Origin: Novilysobacter antarcticus
Lineage (GTDB): Bacteria > Pseudomonadota > Gammaproteobacteria > Xanthomonadales > Xanthomonadaceae
Assembly: GCF_019802285.1 (NCBI RefSeq)
Contig: NZ_JAIEUJ010000001.1
Coordinates: forward strand, 1 to 64,000
Direction: 5' to 3'
DNA length: 64,000 bases
This document shows, piece after piece, positions 1-8,757 of the stretch. Numbering within the stretch: position 1 is the stretch's first letter; the number at the start of each line of letters is the position of its first letter. The notes beneath the pieces are model-generated. The model was given only the letters and a program-made list of their open reading frames with translations. It ran no database searches and was not told the DNA's origin. The position numbers were made by a program, and so were the translations under genes.

Positions 1-51
1 CCGATGGTAGTGTGGCTTAAGCCATGCAAGAGTAGGTCATCGCTGGGCATT
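1..51 (+). rRNA. rrf: 5S ribosomal RNA, 3' end (partial)
   Basis: The first ~50 bases match the 3' third of bacterial 5S rRNA: the CCGATGGTAGTGTGG stretch, the short hairpin loop, GAGAGTAGG-like bases (here AAGAGTAGG) and a GGGCAT end that would pair with the missing 5' TGCCC. The rest lies left of the window, so this is the tail of an rRNA operon running rightward. The exact 3' end is estimated. Confidence 0.9.
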
Positions 52-57
52 TACACC

Positions 58-92
58 AAAGGCCGGATCCCAACAGGATCCGGCCTTTTTCT
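58..92 (+). terminator. rho-independent terminator of the rRNA operon
   Basis: A perfect 10-bp stem (GGCCGGATCC with its complement) around a CAACA loop is followed by TTTTTC and preceded by AAA. It lies just after the 5S end. About 80 bp of sequence without visible features separate it from the convergent rpiA stop. Confidence 0.92.
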
Positions 93-172
93 TTGTGCAT
101 GGCTGCCTGCGCAAGCAGCGCTACTACGTCCAACGAGCGGTTAGGCACAGGTATTCCGTTTGCCGGTATCCG

Positions 173-835
173 CTACAGGATGTGCGGCGGCTCGCCTCCG
201 ACAATCACGACATCCGCCGGACGCCGGGCGAACAGACCCACCGCCACCACGCCGGGTATCTGGTTGATCGCGCTCTCCAGGGCTAGCGGGTCGGTGATCG
301 CCAGTCCATGTATATCGAGGATCAGGTTGCCGTTGTCGGTTACCACGCCGCGCTCGTTGGCGTCCTGACGCCATACGGGCTGGGCACGCGTCAGGGCCAG
401 GATCTCCCTGGCGACCAGGCTACGCGCCATCGGAATTACTTCCACGGGCAGCGGGAATTTACCGAGCACATCGACCTGCTTGCTCGGGTCCACGATGCAA
501 ACAAACCTGGCGCTGGCTTCCGCGATGATTTTCTCGCGGGTCAATGCCGCGCCGCCACCCTTGATCAGTCGCTTGTGCGGATCGCACTCATCGGCGCCAT
601 CCACATAGAGGGAAAGCGGGCCGGTGGCATTGAGGTCATATACCTCGATGCCGACTGCGCGGAGCCGATCAGTACTCTGGTCAGAGCTTGACACCGCACC
701 CTTGATCGGATCCTTCATGCTGCCGAGGGCGTCAATAAAATAGGCGACAGTGGAGCCGGTGCCGACACCTATGATGGAGCCGGCTTCCACATATTCAATG
801 GCCTTTTCTGCGGCCAGCCTTTTGGCTTCGGACAT
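173..835 (-). CDS. rpiA: ribose-5-phosphate isomerase A
   Basis: RpiA interconverts ribose 5-phosphate and ribulose 5-phosphate in the cytosolic pentose phosphate pathway. The 220-residue length matches the family (E. coli 219). The phosphate-binding GVGTGSTV lies near residues 23-30. The active-site residues known for the family are present: DGADE at 79-83, K92 in the KGGG turn and the catalytic Glu at about 101 in TREK. The ATG start leaves a short spacer from the EVE gene, which ends at 843 and runs in the same direction, so the two are probably co-transcribed. Nothing unusual is seen. Confidence 0.97.
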   Translation of the reverse strand: MSEAKRLAAEKAIEYVEAGSIIGVGTGSTVAYFIDALGSMKDPIKGAVSSSDQSTDRLRAVGIEVYDLNATGPLSLYVDGADECDPHKRLIKGGGAALTREKIIAEASARFVCIVDPSKQVDVLGKFPLPVEVIPMARSLVAREILALTRAQPVWRQDANERGVVTDNGNLILDIHGLAITDPLALESAINQIPGVVAVGLFARRPADVVIVGGEPPHIL

Positions 836-842
836 GGAGGTT

Positions 843-1313
843 CTACTCTAGGGAAAGAAGGAATTTGTACTGGTCGGCAGTGACGGGGAAGACGGAAAGG
901 CGGTTGCCGCGCCGGATCAAGGCGAACTCCTCTCCGAGTTCCTCGGCATGCCGCTTGATTTCTTCCAGCGGGATGATCCGGTCCAGCTTGCGCTCGAAGC
1001 TGATATCTACCAGCTGCCAGCGCGGCTCTTCGCGCGTCGACTTCGGGTCGTAGTATTTGGATTTCGGATCAAACTGGGTTTCGTCGGGATAGGCTGTGCT
1101 TGCTACCGTCGCGGTTCCCGCAATGCCGGGTACCTTGGTGTTGGAGTGATAGAACAACACGCCATCACCGACTTTCATGCCATCGCGCATGAAGTTGCGC
1201 GCCTGGTAGTTACGGACTCCGTCCCAGGGCTCGGTCCCGACACGTTGCAGGTCGTCGATCGAAAAGGCGTCGGGTTCGGACTTCATCAGCCAGTAGCGGC
1301 GACGTGTTCTCAT
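843..1313 (-). CDS. EVE domain protein (PUA-like fold)
   Basis: The predicted 156-residue cytosolic protein consists of one EVE domain. It begins [16 protein letters not shown] and has the conserved [14 protein letters not shown] and VLFYHSN segments typical of the family, which is proposed to bind modified bases or RNA. No enzymatic role can be assigned. The open frame continues further upstream, but the ATG at 1313 is preferred because it overlaps the fau stop in an ATGA junction, implying translational coupling. It sits at the end of the zapA/6S/fau group, as in related genomes. Confidence 0.9.
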   Translation of the reverse strand: MRTRRRYWLMKSEPDAFSIDDLQRVGTEPWDGVRNYQARNFMRDGMKVGDGVLFYHSNTKVPGIAGTATVASTAYPDETQFDPKSKYYDPKSTREEPRWQLVDISFERKLDRIIPLEEIKRHAEELGEEFALIRRGNRLSVFPVTADQYKFLLSLE

Positions 1314-1954
1314 GGGGACTCCTGATCCGGGGAGGGTGCATCCTGCTTGCTCGCTTGAACCCGTAGCGATCGAAAGTCCCAGCTTCGGGTTTCGCAACAC
1401 ACGGCGTCCAGCGGCACATCCCACGCGGCCGTCTCGATGGCGTCATGTTGCTGCAGCTCGAAGCCGGCACCTACGAGCCACGGCGGCGCGGCGTGGTCCT
1501 TTCGAAAGGCGAAGCTGCGATCGTACCAACCGCCGCCCATGCCCAGTCTGGAACCATGGTCGTCGAACGCGACCAACGGCAGGACGACGAAAGCCATTTC
1601 TGCGGGCGCCAAGAGGCTCGTGGATGAGACATCCGGCTCGGGGATTCCGTAGCGGTTGTTGACCAAGGGGTCGCCCGGACGCCAAGGGGCGAAGCCAAGT
1701 CGTTCTCCGTCAAGCACTGGCAAGCAGTAGATGCAGTCTTTGGGGAGATTGAGCTGCCAGGCGTGCAAGGCGACCTCGCCGTCCATCGCCCAGTAGCCGG
1801 CGACGTATCCGTGCTCGGGGGCGAAGGGCAGGGCAAGCAAATTCGCGGCAAGTGTGTTGGCGGCAGCAACGCGCCTCGCAGCGGAAAGCTGGCGACGCTG
1901 TTCGCGCATCTGGTCGCGAAGCTGGCGACGCTGCGCCGGGAGGTCGTCGATCAT
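1310..1954 (-). CDS. fau: 5-formyltetrahydrofolate cyclo-ligase
   Basis: This enzyme (MTHFS, YgfA/Fau in E. coli) converts 5-formyltetrahydrofolate to 5,10-methenyltetrahydrofolate using ATP, returning folate to the one-carbon pool. The 214-residue protein has a basic N-terminal helix and the family signature GMGGGWYDR at about 138-146. It lies directly downstream of the 6S RNA gene on the same strand, the classic gammaproteobacterial arrangement in which both come from one transcript. Its stop overlaps the EVE start by 4 bp. Confidence 0.95.
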   Translation of the reverse strand: MIDDLPAQRRQLRDQMREQRRQLSAARRVAAANTLAANLLALPFAPEHGYVAGYWAMDGEVALHAWQLNLPKDCIYCLPVLDGERLGFAPWRPGDPLVNNRYGIPEPDVSSTSLLAPAEMAFVVLPLVAFDDHGSRLGMGGGWYDRSFAFRKDHAAPPWLVGAGFELQQHDAIETAAWDVPLDAVCCETRSWDFRSLRVQASKQDAPSPDQESP

Positions 1955-2065
1955 CCTGCGAGAATCCGTTTGGTGCGGACATCAGGACAATGTCCCGAGA
2001 TGCTGAAGGAGGCTCCCGCCCCCAACATCGCACTACGCGCGGGAAGTCGCGTTCCCGCGTAAAAA

Positions 2066-2259
2066 TAGGGAGATCCTCCGCCGATGTCGATGCGCGCGAA
2101 ACGACCTTGAACCCGGGGTTCAAGTGGGAATGCTTGTCGGCCTTCGGGCTTTCCGCTACCAGGGCGGACTTGCACTCCGGACTTCCGTTGCATCCCCGCG
2201 GTCGCAATTAAGGGCCAAGGCGAATGTTTGCGCACGCTGTCGTCCACAGCAGAGGACGA
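2066..2259 (-). ncRNA. ssrS: 6S RNA (SsrS)
   Basis: 6S RNA binds sigma70 RNA polymerase and mimics an open promoter in stationary phase. On the minus strand the 5' TCCTCTGC pairs perfectly with GCGGAGGA near the 3' end, forming the closing stem. The hairpin CTTGAACCCCGGGTTCAAG, diagnostic for the proteobacterial RNA, lies near 2105-2123. Position between zapA and fau is the standard locus. Ends are estimated from the pairing and the -10 box; length is near 190 nt. Confidence 0.93.
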
Positions 2260-2265
2260 TTCGTA

Positions 2266-2271
2266 AGTATA
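2266..2271 (-). promoter_or_regulatory. -10 box of the 6S RNA promoter
   Basis: TATACT on the minus strand lies 6-7 bases before the inferred 6S 5' end. No good -35 match is present at 17 bp, so other promoter elements may contribute. Confidence 0.6.
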
Positions 2272-2312
2272 GCGCGGGAGGGCGATCGTGGTGGGTGGCG
2301 CGGTGCCCGCGT

Positions 2313-2615
2313 TCAGGCGGATGAGTCGTTGAATAGCCCGTCCAGCTTGCGATTCAGCTCGCCGAAGCTGCGCGCAAGATCCTTCTCGCGGCGGGCGGTG
2401 TCCTCGCGCAACTGCTCCAGGTCGTGGGCCAGATTGAGGGCAGCAAGTACTGCAACCCGGTCCAGCGCCGCCATCCGATTGCCGCCGCGAATCTCGCGCA
2501 TCTTGCTGTCCAGCATCTTGGCCGCGGCCAGCAGGCTGTCGCGTTGCTCTTCGGTACAGCCGACGGTGTATTCGCGGTCCAGCAGTTGGATACTCACCGG
2601 TTTGGCGTCGCTCAT
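2313..2615 (-). CDS. zapA: cell division protein ZapA
   Basis: ZapA binds and bundles FtsZ filaments at the cytosolic Z-ring. The 100-residue protein matches the family length and layout: an N-terminal beta-rich head (SIQLLDREYTVGCTEEQ), the conserved ALDRVAVLAALNLAHDL helix near 50-66, then a C-terminal coiled coil. Its ATG overlaps the stop of the upstream coiled-coil gene in an ATGA junction, so both division-related small proteins are translated together. The 6S RNA gene follows directly. Confidence 0.96.
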   Translation of the reverse strand: MSDAKPVSIQLLDREYTVGCTEEQRDSLLAAAKMLDSKMREIRGGNRMAALDRVAVLAALNLAHDLEQLREDTARREKDLARSFGELNRKLDGLFNDSSA

Positions 2616-2833
2616 GTGTGTTGCTCCAGCGACTTGAGGCGGACGATCATTCCTTCCACGCGTGTCCTGGCCTGCTCGTTCTTGGCCAGTAGCGCGGCGC
2701 GTTCGCTGGAAAGCGTTTCCTGTTGCTGGCGCAAACTGCGGTTTTCATCCTGCAGCTTGCGCATGCGTTCGGCCAGCAGCTCGACTCGATCGAGCAGGGC
2801 TTGCATCTGGTTGAGCAATTCGGCGCGATCCAT
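2612..2833 (-). CDS. small coiled-coil protein, TIGR02449/ZapB-like
   Basis: The 73-residue protein is almost entirely a predicted coiled coil with regular Leu heptads (MDRAELLNQMQALLDRVELL onward). Small proteins of this kind, often labelled TIGR02449, lie directly before zapA in many gammaproteobacteria and resemble ZapB in size and helix content. A role in the Z-ring with ZapA is inferred from position. The frame is open further upstream, but the ATG at 2833 begins where the coiled coil begins, and the longer N-terminus has no recognisable features. Confidence 0.85.
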   Translation of the reverse strand: MDRAELLNQMQALLDRVELLAERMRKLQDENRSLRQQQETLSSERAALLAKNEQARTRVEGMIVRLKSLEQHT

Positions 2834-2889
2834 CTCCGCACGATAGGCAGGGGCTGGCAGGCGGTCAAGGACGTCGTGTCCTCCGGTAT

Positions 2890-5100
2890 TCAGAAAGTCG
2901 ACGCTCCACGCGCCGAGCGCTCTTGCACAAACTTTGCGACCTCGGCGGCCGGCATCGGCTCGGCGAGCCAGTAGCCCTGGATCTCGTCGCAGCCGTGATC
3001 GCGCAACCACTGCGCCTGATCGCTTGTCTCCACGCCTTCGGCGACGACGGTGAGGCCGAGGGAGTGGCCCATGGCGATGATCGTGGTGGTGATCGCAGCG
3101 TCGTCGGTGTGTTCGGCCAAGTCGTCGATGAACTCCTTGTCGATCTTCAACATCGTGATCGGCAGGCGTTTGAGGTAGGCCAGGGACGAGTAGCCGGTTC
3201 CGAAATCATCGATGGCCAGGTTCACGCCTATGCGCCGGAACTGCTGCAGTGAGATCGTGGCTTCAGCCGGGTTGTCCATCAACACACTCTCGGTCAGCTC
3301 CAGTTCCAGGCGGTGTGCGGGGATGCCAGTCTGCTCAAGCACCCGCTCCACCACCTGCGGAAAGTCACCGCGAAGCAGCTGTAGCGAGGAGACGTTGACC
3401 GCGACCGTCAATTCGGTGAGCCCCGCGTCCCGCCACGTCGCCAGCGCGCGGCATGCCTCGATCAATGCCCACTTTCCGATCTCCAGGATCATTCCGGTTT
3501 CTTCGGCAAGCGGTATGAACTGGGCCGGCTGAATCTGGCCATGCTCCGGACTGTTCCAGCGCAGGAGGGCCTCGACACCGGCGATCTCGTTACTGCTCAG
3601 CGACAGGCGGGGCTGATAGGCCAGCGACAACTCGTTACGATCCAATACCGTGCGCAGCGCCGCTGACAGCGTCGCGCGGCGCTGGACATCGGCATCCATG
3701 GCCGCCTCGTAACGCATCGACGTTCGGCGTCCAACGGCTTTCGCCCGATACATGGCGGTATCGGCCTGACGGATCAGCTCACTGGCGATCTGGGCATCGT
3801 CCGGGTAGAGGCTGATGCCGATGGAGGGGGAGATGATCACTTCCTGACCGTCGCCGAAGGTGACCGGCGACTCGAAGGCGGCGATCAAGCGTTGCGATGC
3901 AGAGGTTGCTTCCTCGTCTGAGGCAATGTTCTCCAGCACGAGCATGAACTCATCTCCGCTGAGCCGGGCTGCCGTCTGCTGGGGACCGGCGAAGGCGTGC
4001 AGACGCGTCGCAACGGCGCGCAGTATGCGGTCGCCGACGCCGTGGCCAAGGGAGTCGTTGATGTCCTTGAAACGGTCCAGATCGACGAACAACACGCCGA
4101 TCCGGGTGTGGTTGGCACGTGCGCGCACAATGGCTGCAGATATGCGCTCCAGCAGCAGTGTCCGGTTGGGCAGCCCGGTCAGCGGATCGTAGTTGGCGAG
4201 ATAGCGCAGCTCCTGTTCGGCCCGCTTCTTGTCGGTGATGTCGTTGAGTACCGCGATGTAATGACTGCGTCGTCCGTCGCGTTCGCCCACGGAGGTGATC
4301 CGCAGCAGGCACAGGAACTCGTCACCGTCCCTGCGCCGTATCCACAGTTCACCCGACCAGCGACCGTCGCGCAGCAGGTCGTGGCGAAGGCGCCGGTGAA
4401 ACTCGATGTCGTGCCGGCTGCTGTCGAGGACGCTTGTCGAGCGCTCCAGTACATCGCCGGGATCGTGGCCGGTAATCCGGGTAAACGCCGGATTGACGGA
4501 AATAAAACGGAAGTCGCGGTCGAAGACGGCGACTGCCTCGTCCATGTTGCGCAGCACCTCGATTGCAATCCGCCGTTCGTGCTCCGCACTGCGGCTGTCG
4601 GTGACGTTTCGCACCGTGCCGGCAACGCGGGATGCCCTGCCGTCGGGGCCGCGTTCGACGACTTTTCCGCGTGCACGCACCCAGCACCAACTGTGTTCCT
4701 CGGCCCGCCGGGTGCGGTACTCGCTGCTGAAGACGGGAGTGGCGCCGCGCAGGTGCTGTCGCAGTGCGTTCTGGACCTGGGGCAGGTCATCGGGATGGAT
4801 CGTGAGCTCATCCAGCCCGTAGCGCTCCACCGTGATTTCCGGTTGATCATCAACCGCGCTCGTCGATACTCGCGTGTGATGCAGTTCCTGCGCGGCGAGA
4901 TCGTAGTCCCAGAATTGCTCCCCGGAAGCCCATAGGGCAAGTTTGAGGCGCTCGTCGTGCTCTTCGGCGCGGTTTGTCCAGACCTGCGTCTTTTGCCCCC
5001 TGTGGCGGACATGCCATATGACCGCCACCACGGTGATCAGCACCAGCAACGCCAGCACGCTGAGCATCAGCGGGTTGCCCGGGACGGCGACGGCGGTCAC
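2890..5100 (-). CDS. membrane-anchored PAS-PAS-GGDEF-EAL cyclic-di-GMP protein
   Basis: The 736-residue protein has one N-terminal membrane segment (about 10-30), two PAS-type sensor regions (roughly 50-170 and 178-298), a diguanylate cyclase domain (about 300-465) and a phosphodiesterase domain (about 475-725). The cyclase signature is SGDEF at 381-385, a variant often still active; no RxxD inhibitory site precedes it. The EAL domain looks intact: EALLRW at 510, LTES at 602, DDFGTGYSS at 631-639, and later K, E and Q ligands (E688, QGYW at 708). Net phosphodiesterase activity is therefore likely. The start is a GTG without a clear ribosome site; an ATG at 5067 just before the membrane segment is an alternative. 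Confidence 0.92.
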   Translation of the reverse strand: MTAVAVPGNPLMLSVLALLVLITVVAVIWHVRHRGQKTQVWTNRAEEHDERLKLALWASGEQFWDYDLAAQELHHTRVSTSAVDDQPEITVERYGLDELTIHPDDLPQVQNALRQHLRGATPVFSSEYRTRRAEEHSWCWVRARGKVVERGPDGRASRVAGTVRNVTDSRSAEHERRIAIEVLRNMDEAVAVFDRDFRFISVNPAFTRITGHDPGDVLERSTSVLDSSRHDIEFHRRLRHDLLRDGRWSGELWIRRRDGDEFLCLLRITSVGERDGRRSHYIAVLNDITDKKRAEQELRYLANYDPLTGLPNRTLLLERISAAIVRARANHTRIGVLFVDLDRFKDINDSLGHGVGDRILRAVATRLHAFAGPQQTAARLSGDEFMLVLENIASDEEATSASQRLIAAFESPVTFGDGQEVIISPSIGISLYPDDAQIASELIRQADTAMYRAKAVGRRTSMRYEAAMDADVQRRATLSAALRTVLDRNELSLAYQPRLSLSSNEIAGVEALLRWNSPEHGQIQPAQFIPLAEETGMILEIGKWALIEACRALATWRDAGLTELTVAVNVSSLQLLRGDFPQVVERVLEQTGIPAHRLELELTESVLMDNPAEATISLQQFRRIGVNLAIDDFGTGYSSLAYLKRLPITMLKIDKEFIDDLAEHTDDAAITTTIIAMGHSLGLTVVAEGVETSDQAQWLRDHGCDEIQGYWLAEPMPAAEVAKFVQERSARGASTF

Positions 5101-5386
5101 GGGCCCGGCGCCCGGTTCGAATTTGTCCCGGCCAGATCACGCTGTGGAATCACCCGTGTTATCGGTGCCGGGCGCCGGTTGCAATGATCAAGGTGCGCGT
5201 CGATCGGACGCGCAGACGCCGCCGAACGGAGACGGCTGGAAAGCGTTGCGCTGGCGGGCACTGGCAACAGCACTTCAGCATCGCTCCGGACCAAATCCAG
5301 CCCAGTGTATGCACGCGTGCGGGGACTGAACAAGCTAGGCGCCGTGCGGCTTGATAAACTGGGGCGCCTCCCCCTGGTGCCTGTTC
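5101..5386. other. intergenic region between the GGDEF-EAL gene and ygfB
   Basis: This 286-bp region separates two divergent genes and should hold promoters for both. Open frames crossing it lack codon character or homology signs. No convincing promoter pair, repeat or RNA structure could be assigned by eye. Confidence 0.4.
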
Positions 5387-5944
5387 ATGTCGCAAGAACC
5401 GATCTCCGGACTGCCGCCCATTGCCGAGGTTGACGCACAGTTGGGGCGCCTGTCCCCGTCCACCACCGCGTCCGAATTGCATGGCGCCCTGTGCGGCTGG
5501 CTGTCCGGCGGCGGCGCCGGGGAGGGCGATTGGCTCGCAAAGGTGCTGGTCGACGATGAGGTCGCTTCTCCCGAGCCGGGCAGCGCCCTTGACGATTTGC
5601 GGGTTGCGTCGACGGCGCAGCTGGCCGATCGCAGCTTCGACTTCGAACTGCTGCTGCCCGACGCCGACGCGTCGTTGGCCGCGCGCAGTGGTGCCGTGTT
5701 CGACTGGTGCCGCGGGTTTCTGGGTGGGTTCGGGCTGGCCGCCGGGGCGGAGCCGCCGCTGTCGGCCGAGAGCCTGGAAGCCCTCGGCGACCTGGCCAAG
5801 TTGGCCGCCGCCCAGGCCCAGGACGACGGCGACGAGGATGACGAAGCGGCGCTGGTCGAGATCGAGGAATTCGTCCGCGTGGCGACCTTGCTGCTGCACG
5901 GTGATTGCGTGCTTGCGCCGCAGCACCGGCAGAGGCTGCACTGA
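5387..5944 (+). CDS. ygfB: UPF0149 family protein (YgfB/YecA-like)
   Basis: The 185-residue acidic, all-helical protein matches the UPF0149 family: STTASELHGALCGWLSGG near the N-terminus, FDWCRGFLGGFGLAAG in the middle and a poly-acidic stretch before a conserved C-terminal EEFVRVATLLLHGD. In Pseudomonas, YgfB has been linked to control of stress and beta-lactam responses, but in most species its function is open. The ATG at 5387 starts where family similarity begins. It lies 19 bp before pepP, the usual ygfB-pepP pairing; the ubiH genes that often follow are absent here. Confidence 0.93.
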   Translation: MSQEPISGLPPIAEVDAQLGRLSPSTTASELHGALCGWLSGGGAGEGDWLAKVLVDDEVASPEPGSALDDLRVASTAQLADRSFDFELLLPDADASLAARSGAVFDWCRGFLGGFGLAAGAEPPLSAESLEALGDLAKLAAAQAQDDGDEDDEAALVEIEEFVRVATLLLHGDCVLAPQHRQRLH

Positions 5945-5963
5945 GTTGGCGGCACCATTGTCC

Positions 5964-7271
5964 ATGCCGCCCAAGGCCTACGCGCGGCGCCGCAGGCTGC
6001 TGATGGAAGTGGCCGGGGACGACTCGATCCTGATCCTGCCGGCCGCACTGGAACGTATCCGCAGCCGAGACACGCACTATCCCTACCGGCAGGACTCCGA
6101 CCTGCTTTACCTCACCGGCTTTCCCGAGCCGGAGGCTGTGCTGGTGCTGGTGCCGGGGCGCGCCCACGGTGAGTGCATCCTGTTCTGTCGCGAGCGCGAT
6201 CCCGACCGCGAGGCCTGGGACGGACCGCGTTTCGGCCCGGAGGGCGCGGTGGACGCGTTTGGCCTGGATGACGCCTACCCGATCAGCGATCTGGACGACA
6301 TCCTGCCGAGCCTGCTGGAAGGTCGATCGCGGGTGTATTACCACTTCGGGCGCGATGCGGAGTTCGACCTCAAGCTGATCGGCTGGGTCAATCGCGTGCG
6401 CTCGATGATGAAGATGGGCAACAAGCCGCCGCACGAGTTCCTCGAACTGGGGCACCTGTTGGACGAATTGCGCCTGTTCAAGGACCGTGACGAGCTGCGG
6501 ATGATGCAGCGGTCAGCGGATATCACCGTCGCTGCGCATCAGGCGGCCATGCGCTCGGTCCGCCCCGGCATGTTCGAGTACGAGTTGCAGGCCGAGCTGG
6601 AGCGGGTGTTCCGCGCAAACGACGCGGTGCCGGCCTACAGCAGTATCGTCGGTGCCGGCGCAAACGCGTGCGTGCTGCATTACGTGGCCAACAACGGGCC
6701 GGTCAACGACGGGGACCTGGTGCTGATCGACGCGGGCGCGGAGTACCGGGGTTATGCCGCCGACATCACCCGTACGTTTCCCGTAAGCGGCCGCTTCAGC
6801 AAGGAGCAGCGGCTGTTGCATGACCTGGTCGGCGCCGCACATGCCGCCGCGCTCGCCGTGGCGCTGCCGGGCAAGCCTTATGAAGCCGGGCACCTGGCCG
6901 CGACCGAGGTGTTGACAGAGGGGCTGCTGAGCCTGGGGCTGCTGAAGGGGACTTTGAAGAAAAACCTTGCCGAAGGCAGTTGCCGCCGGTTCTTTCCGCA
7001 CAAGACCGGCCACTGGATTGGCCTGGACGTGCACGACGTGGGTGACTACCGGATCGAGGGTGAGTCGCGCCTGCTTGAGCCCGGAATGGTATTCACCATC
7101 GAGCCCGGCCTTTACGTGCGTCCTGACGACACCAGCGTTGCGTCGCGCTGGCGGGGAATTGGCATCCGCACCGAGGACGATGTCGCCGTGACCCGCACCG
7201 GGCACACGGTGCTGACCGGCAAGCTGGCGCGCAGCGCGGATGACATCGAAGCCTTCATGGCGAAGGCGTGA
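5964..7271 (+). CDS. pepP: Xaa-Pro aminopeptidase (aminopeptidase P II)
   Basis: PepP removes N-terminal residues ahead of proline with two manganese ions. The 435-residue protein is close to E. coli PepP (441). It has the N-terminal domain with DTHYPYRQDSDLLYLTGF and the pita-bread catalytic domain with all expected metal-ligand motifs: LIDAGAEYRGYAADITRTF (two Asp), the GHWIGLDVHDVG His region, TIEPGLY (Glu) and IRTEDD (Glu). The ATG at 5964 was chosen because similarity starts at PPKAYARRR; the frame stays open upstream inside ygfB. It converges with a second, PepQ-type enzyme. Confidence 0.96.
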   Translation: MPPKAYARRRRLLMEVAGDDSILILPAALERIRSRDTHYPYRQDSDLLYLTGFPEPEAVLVLVPGRAHGECILFCRERDPDREAWDGPRFGPEGAVDAFGLDDAYPISDLDDILPSLLEGRSRVYYHFGRDAEFDLKLIGWVNRVRSMMKMGNKPPHEFLELGHLLDELRLFKDRDELRMMQRSADITVAAHQAAMRSVRPGMFEYELQAELERVFRANDAVPAYSSIVGAGANACVLHYVANNGPVNDGDLVLIDAGAEYRGYAADITRTFPVSGRFSKEQRLLHDLVGAAHAAALAVALPGKPYEAGHLAATEVLTEGLLSLGLLKGTLKKNLAEGSCRRFFPHKTGHWIGLDVHDVGDYRIEGESRLLEPGMVFTIEPGLYVRPDDTSVASRWRGIGIRTEDDVAVTRTGHTVLTGKLARSADDIEAFMAKA

Positions 7272-7307
7272 CCTCCGCCTGAAGGCATCGACGCCTCGTG
7301 CACCGGA

Positions 7308-8636
7308 TCAGCCTTGCGCCGTGAATTCATCCCGGGTCAGATTGATCGGGTCACCGTCGGTGCAGACCACGTCGTCCTCGATGCGAATGCCTCCGAACGG
7401 TCTGAATTCGGCAACCCGCTCCCAGTTGATCGAGCGACCGTGATCGCCTCTGCGGACGGCGTCCAGCAGCATGTCGATGATGTAGATGCCCGGTTCGATG
7501 GTCATCACCATCCCCGGCTCAAGGGTTCGCGTGCTGCGCAGGAACGTCTGCCCGTAAGGACGCGGGATGACCCCGCCGGCGTCGGACTCCGCGAATCCAG
7601 CGACATCGTGCACCTGCAAACCGATGCCGTGACCAATGCCGTGCGGGAAGAAGGCATTGCTGACGCCGGTCTCCAGTGCTGATTCGGGCGACATATCGAT
7701 CAGCCCGAAATCCTTCAACACACCCGCCAGCTTCAGGTGCGCGCCCAGATGGAGTTCGCGGTAGTCGAAGCCGGCGCGGACTTCATCGCACATCTGTTTT
7801 TGCGCCACGTCGACCGCGTCGATCAGCGCCTGGAACTCGCCGTTTTGGTCGGCGGCGTAGGTGCGGGTGATGTCACTGGCGTAGCCACCGAAGCTTGCCC
7901 CGGCGTCGATGAGGAAACTGCGGATCTGCGCAGGCGGGGTGGTCGCCAGCTCCGTGTAATGCAGCACCGCACTGTGCTCGTTGAGGGCGACGATGTTGTG
8001 GTACGGCAACTCGTTGGCATCCTGGCGGGCCGCGATGCAGTACGCCATGTGGATGTCGAACTCGCTGGCGCCTGCCCGGAAGGCCTCCTCGGCAGCCAGG
8101 TGGGCACCCACGGCAATCCGCGTCGCCCCGCGCATCATGGCGATCTCGTAATCGGTCTTGAAGGCGCGGTGGTATTCCAGATAGTTGACCACGGCAGCCG
8201 GGTTGTCGGGCAGGTAGTCGCCCAGCGCACTGGCCGCTTCGCCCAGGATCGCGCATCGTCCAGGGTCGGCGGGCAGGTGCTCCAGCGCGTCCTGCGGATC
8301 GCGAATGATGACGATCTCGAATTCGTCGACCCAATAGCCCGAGGGCGTCTGCGGGACCACGTGCCAGTAGTCGAAGGGCTGCAGATACACCAGTTTGGGC
8401 TTGTTGCCCGGCGTGAACACCAGCCAGCTTCCCGGGTTGCGGGTCAGCGGTGCCCATGCCTTGAATTGGGGATTGACGGCGTAGGGATACTCGCGGTCGT
8501 CGAACACCTGGTAGTGCATCGTGCCGCTGGGCACCACCAGATGGTCAAAGCCACCGCGCTCGAGCGCTATCGTGCTGCGGCGGACGAGTTCTGCCACGTG
8601 CTGCGGATACGCCCGCGCAAGCTCGGAATTTGCCAT
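7308..8636 (-). CDS. pepQ: Xaa-Pro dipeptidase
   Basis: Prolidase PepQ hydrolyses X-Pro dipeptides in the cytosol. The 442-residue protein matches the bacterial prolidase length and starts with MANSELARAYPQHVAEL. The M24 metal site is complete: LIDAGASFGGYASDITRTY, PHGIGHGIGLQVHDV, TIEPGIY and IRIEDDVV. The ATG at 8636 is the first start at which family similarity begins; the frame is open upstream for another 115 codons without similarity. pepP and pepQ meet tail to tail with 36 bp between the stops. Confidence 0.96.
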   Translation of the reverse strand: MANSELARAYPQHVAELVRRSTIALERGGFDHLVVPSGTMHYQVFDDREYPYAVNPQFKAWAPLTRNPGSWLVFTPGNKPKLVYLQPFDYWHVVPQTPSGYWVDEFEIVIIRDPQDALEHLPADPGRCAILGEAASALGDYLPDNPAAVVNYLEYHRAFKTDYEIAMMRGATRIAVGAHLAAEEAFRAGASEFDIHMAYCIAARQDANELPYHNIVALNEHSAVLHYTELATTPPAQIRSFLIDAGASFGGYASDITRTYAADQNGEFQALIDAVDVAQKQMCDEVRAGFDYRELHLGAHLKLAGVLKDFGLIDMSPESALETGVSNAFFPHGIGHGIGLQVHDVAGFAESDAGGVIPRPYGQTFLRSTRTLEPGMVMTIEPGIYIIDMLLDAVRRGDHGRSINWERVAEFRPFGGIRIEDDVVCTDGDPINLTRDEFTAQG

Positions 8637-8757
8637 GTCGATCCTCTTTGGGGGAGTGCGACAAGTCTGACGTATTCGCTGCCCGGGCACAGGGGCCTTT
8701 AGCCACCTCCCGCGCAAGCCCGCGCTCGGAGGACGGCGGCGCGGTCGATGCAGACTG

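Noticed and set aside
2039-2058. Hairpin just after the 6S RNA 3' end as a terminator
   Set aside because: The T run comes before the stem rather than after it, and 6S is normally co-transcribed with fau, so a processing or structural role is more likely.
5159-5974. A 271-codon minus-strand frame across the start of ygfB and the gap before it
   Set aside because: It is tempting because it fills the intergenic region, but it is antisense to ygfB for most of its length and has no family features.
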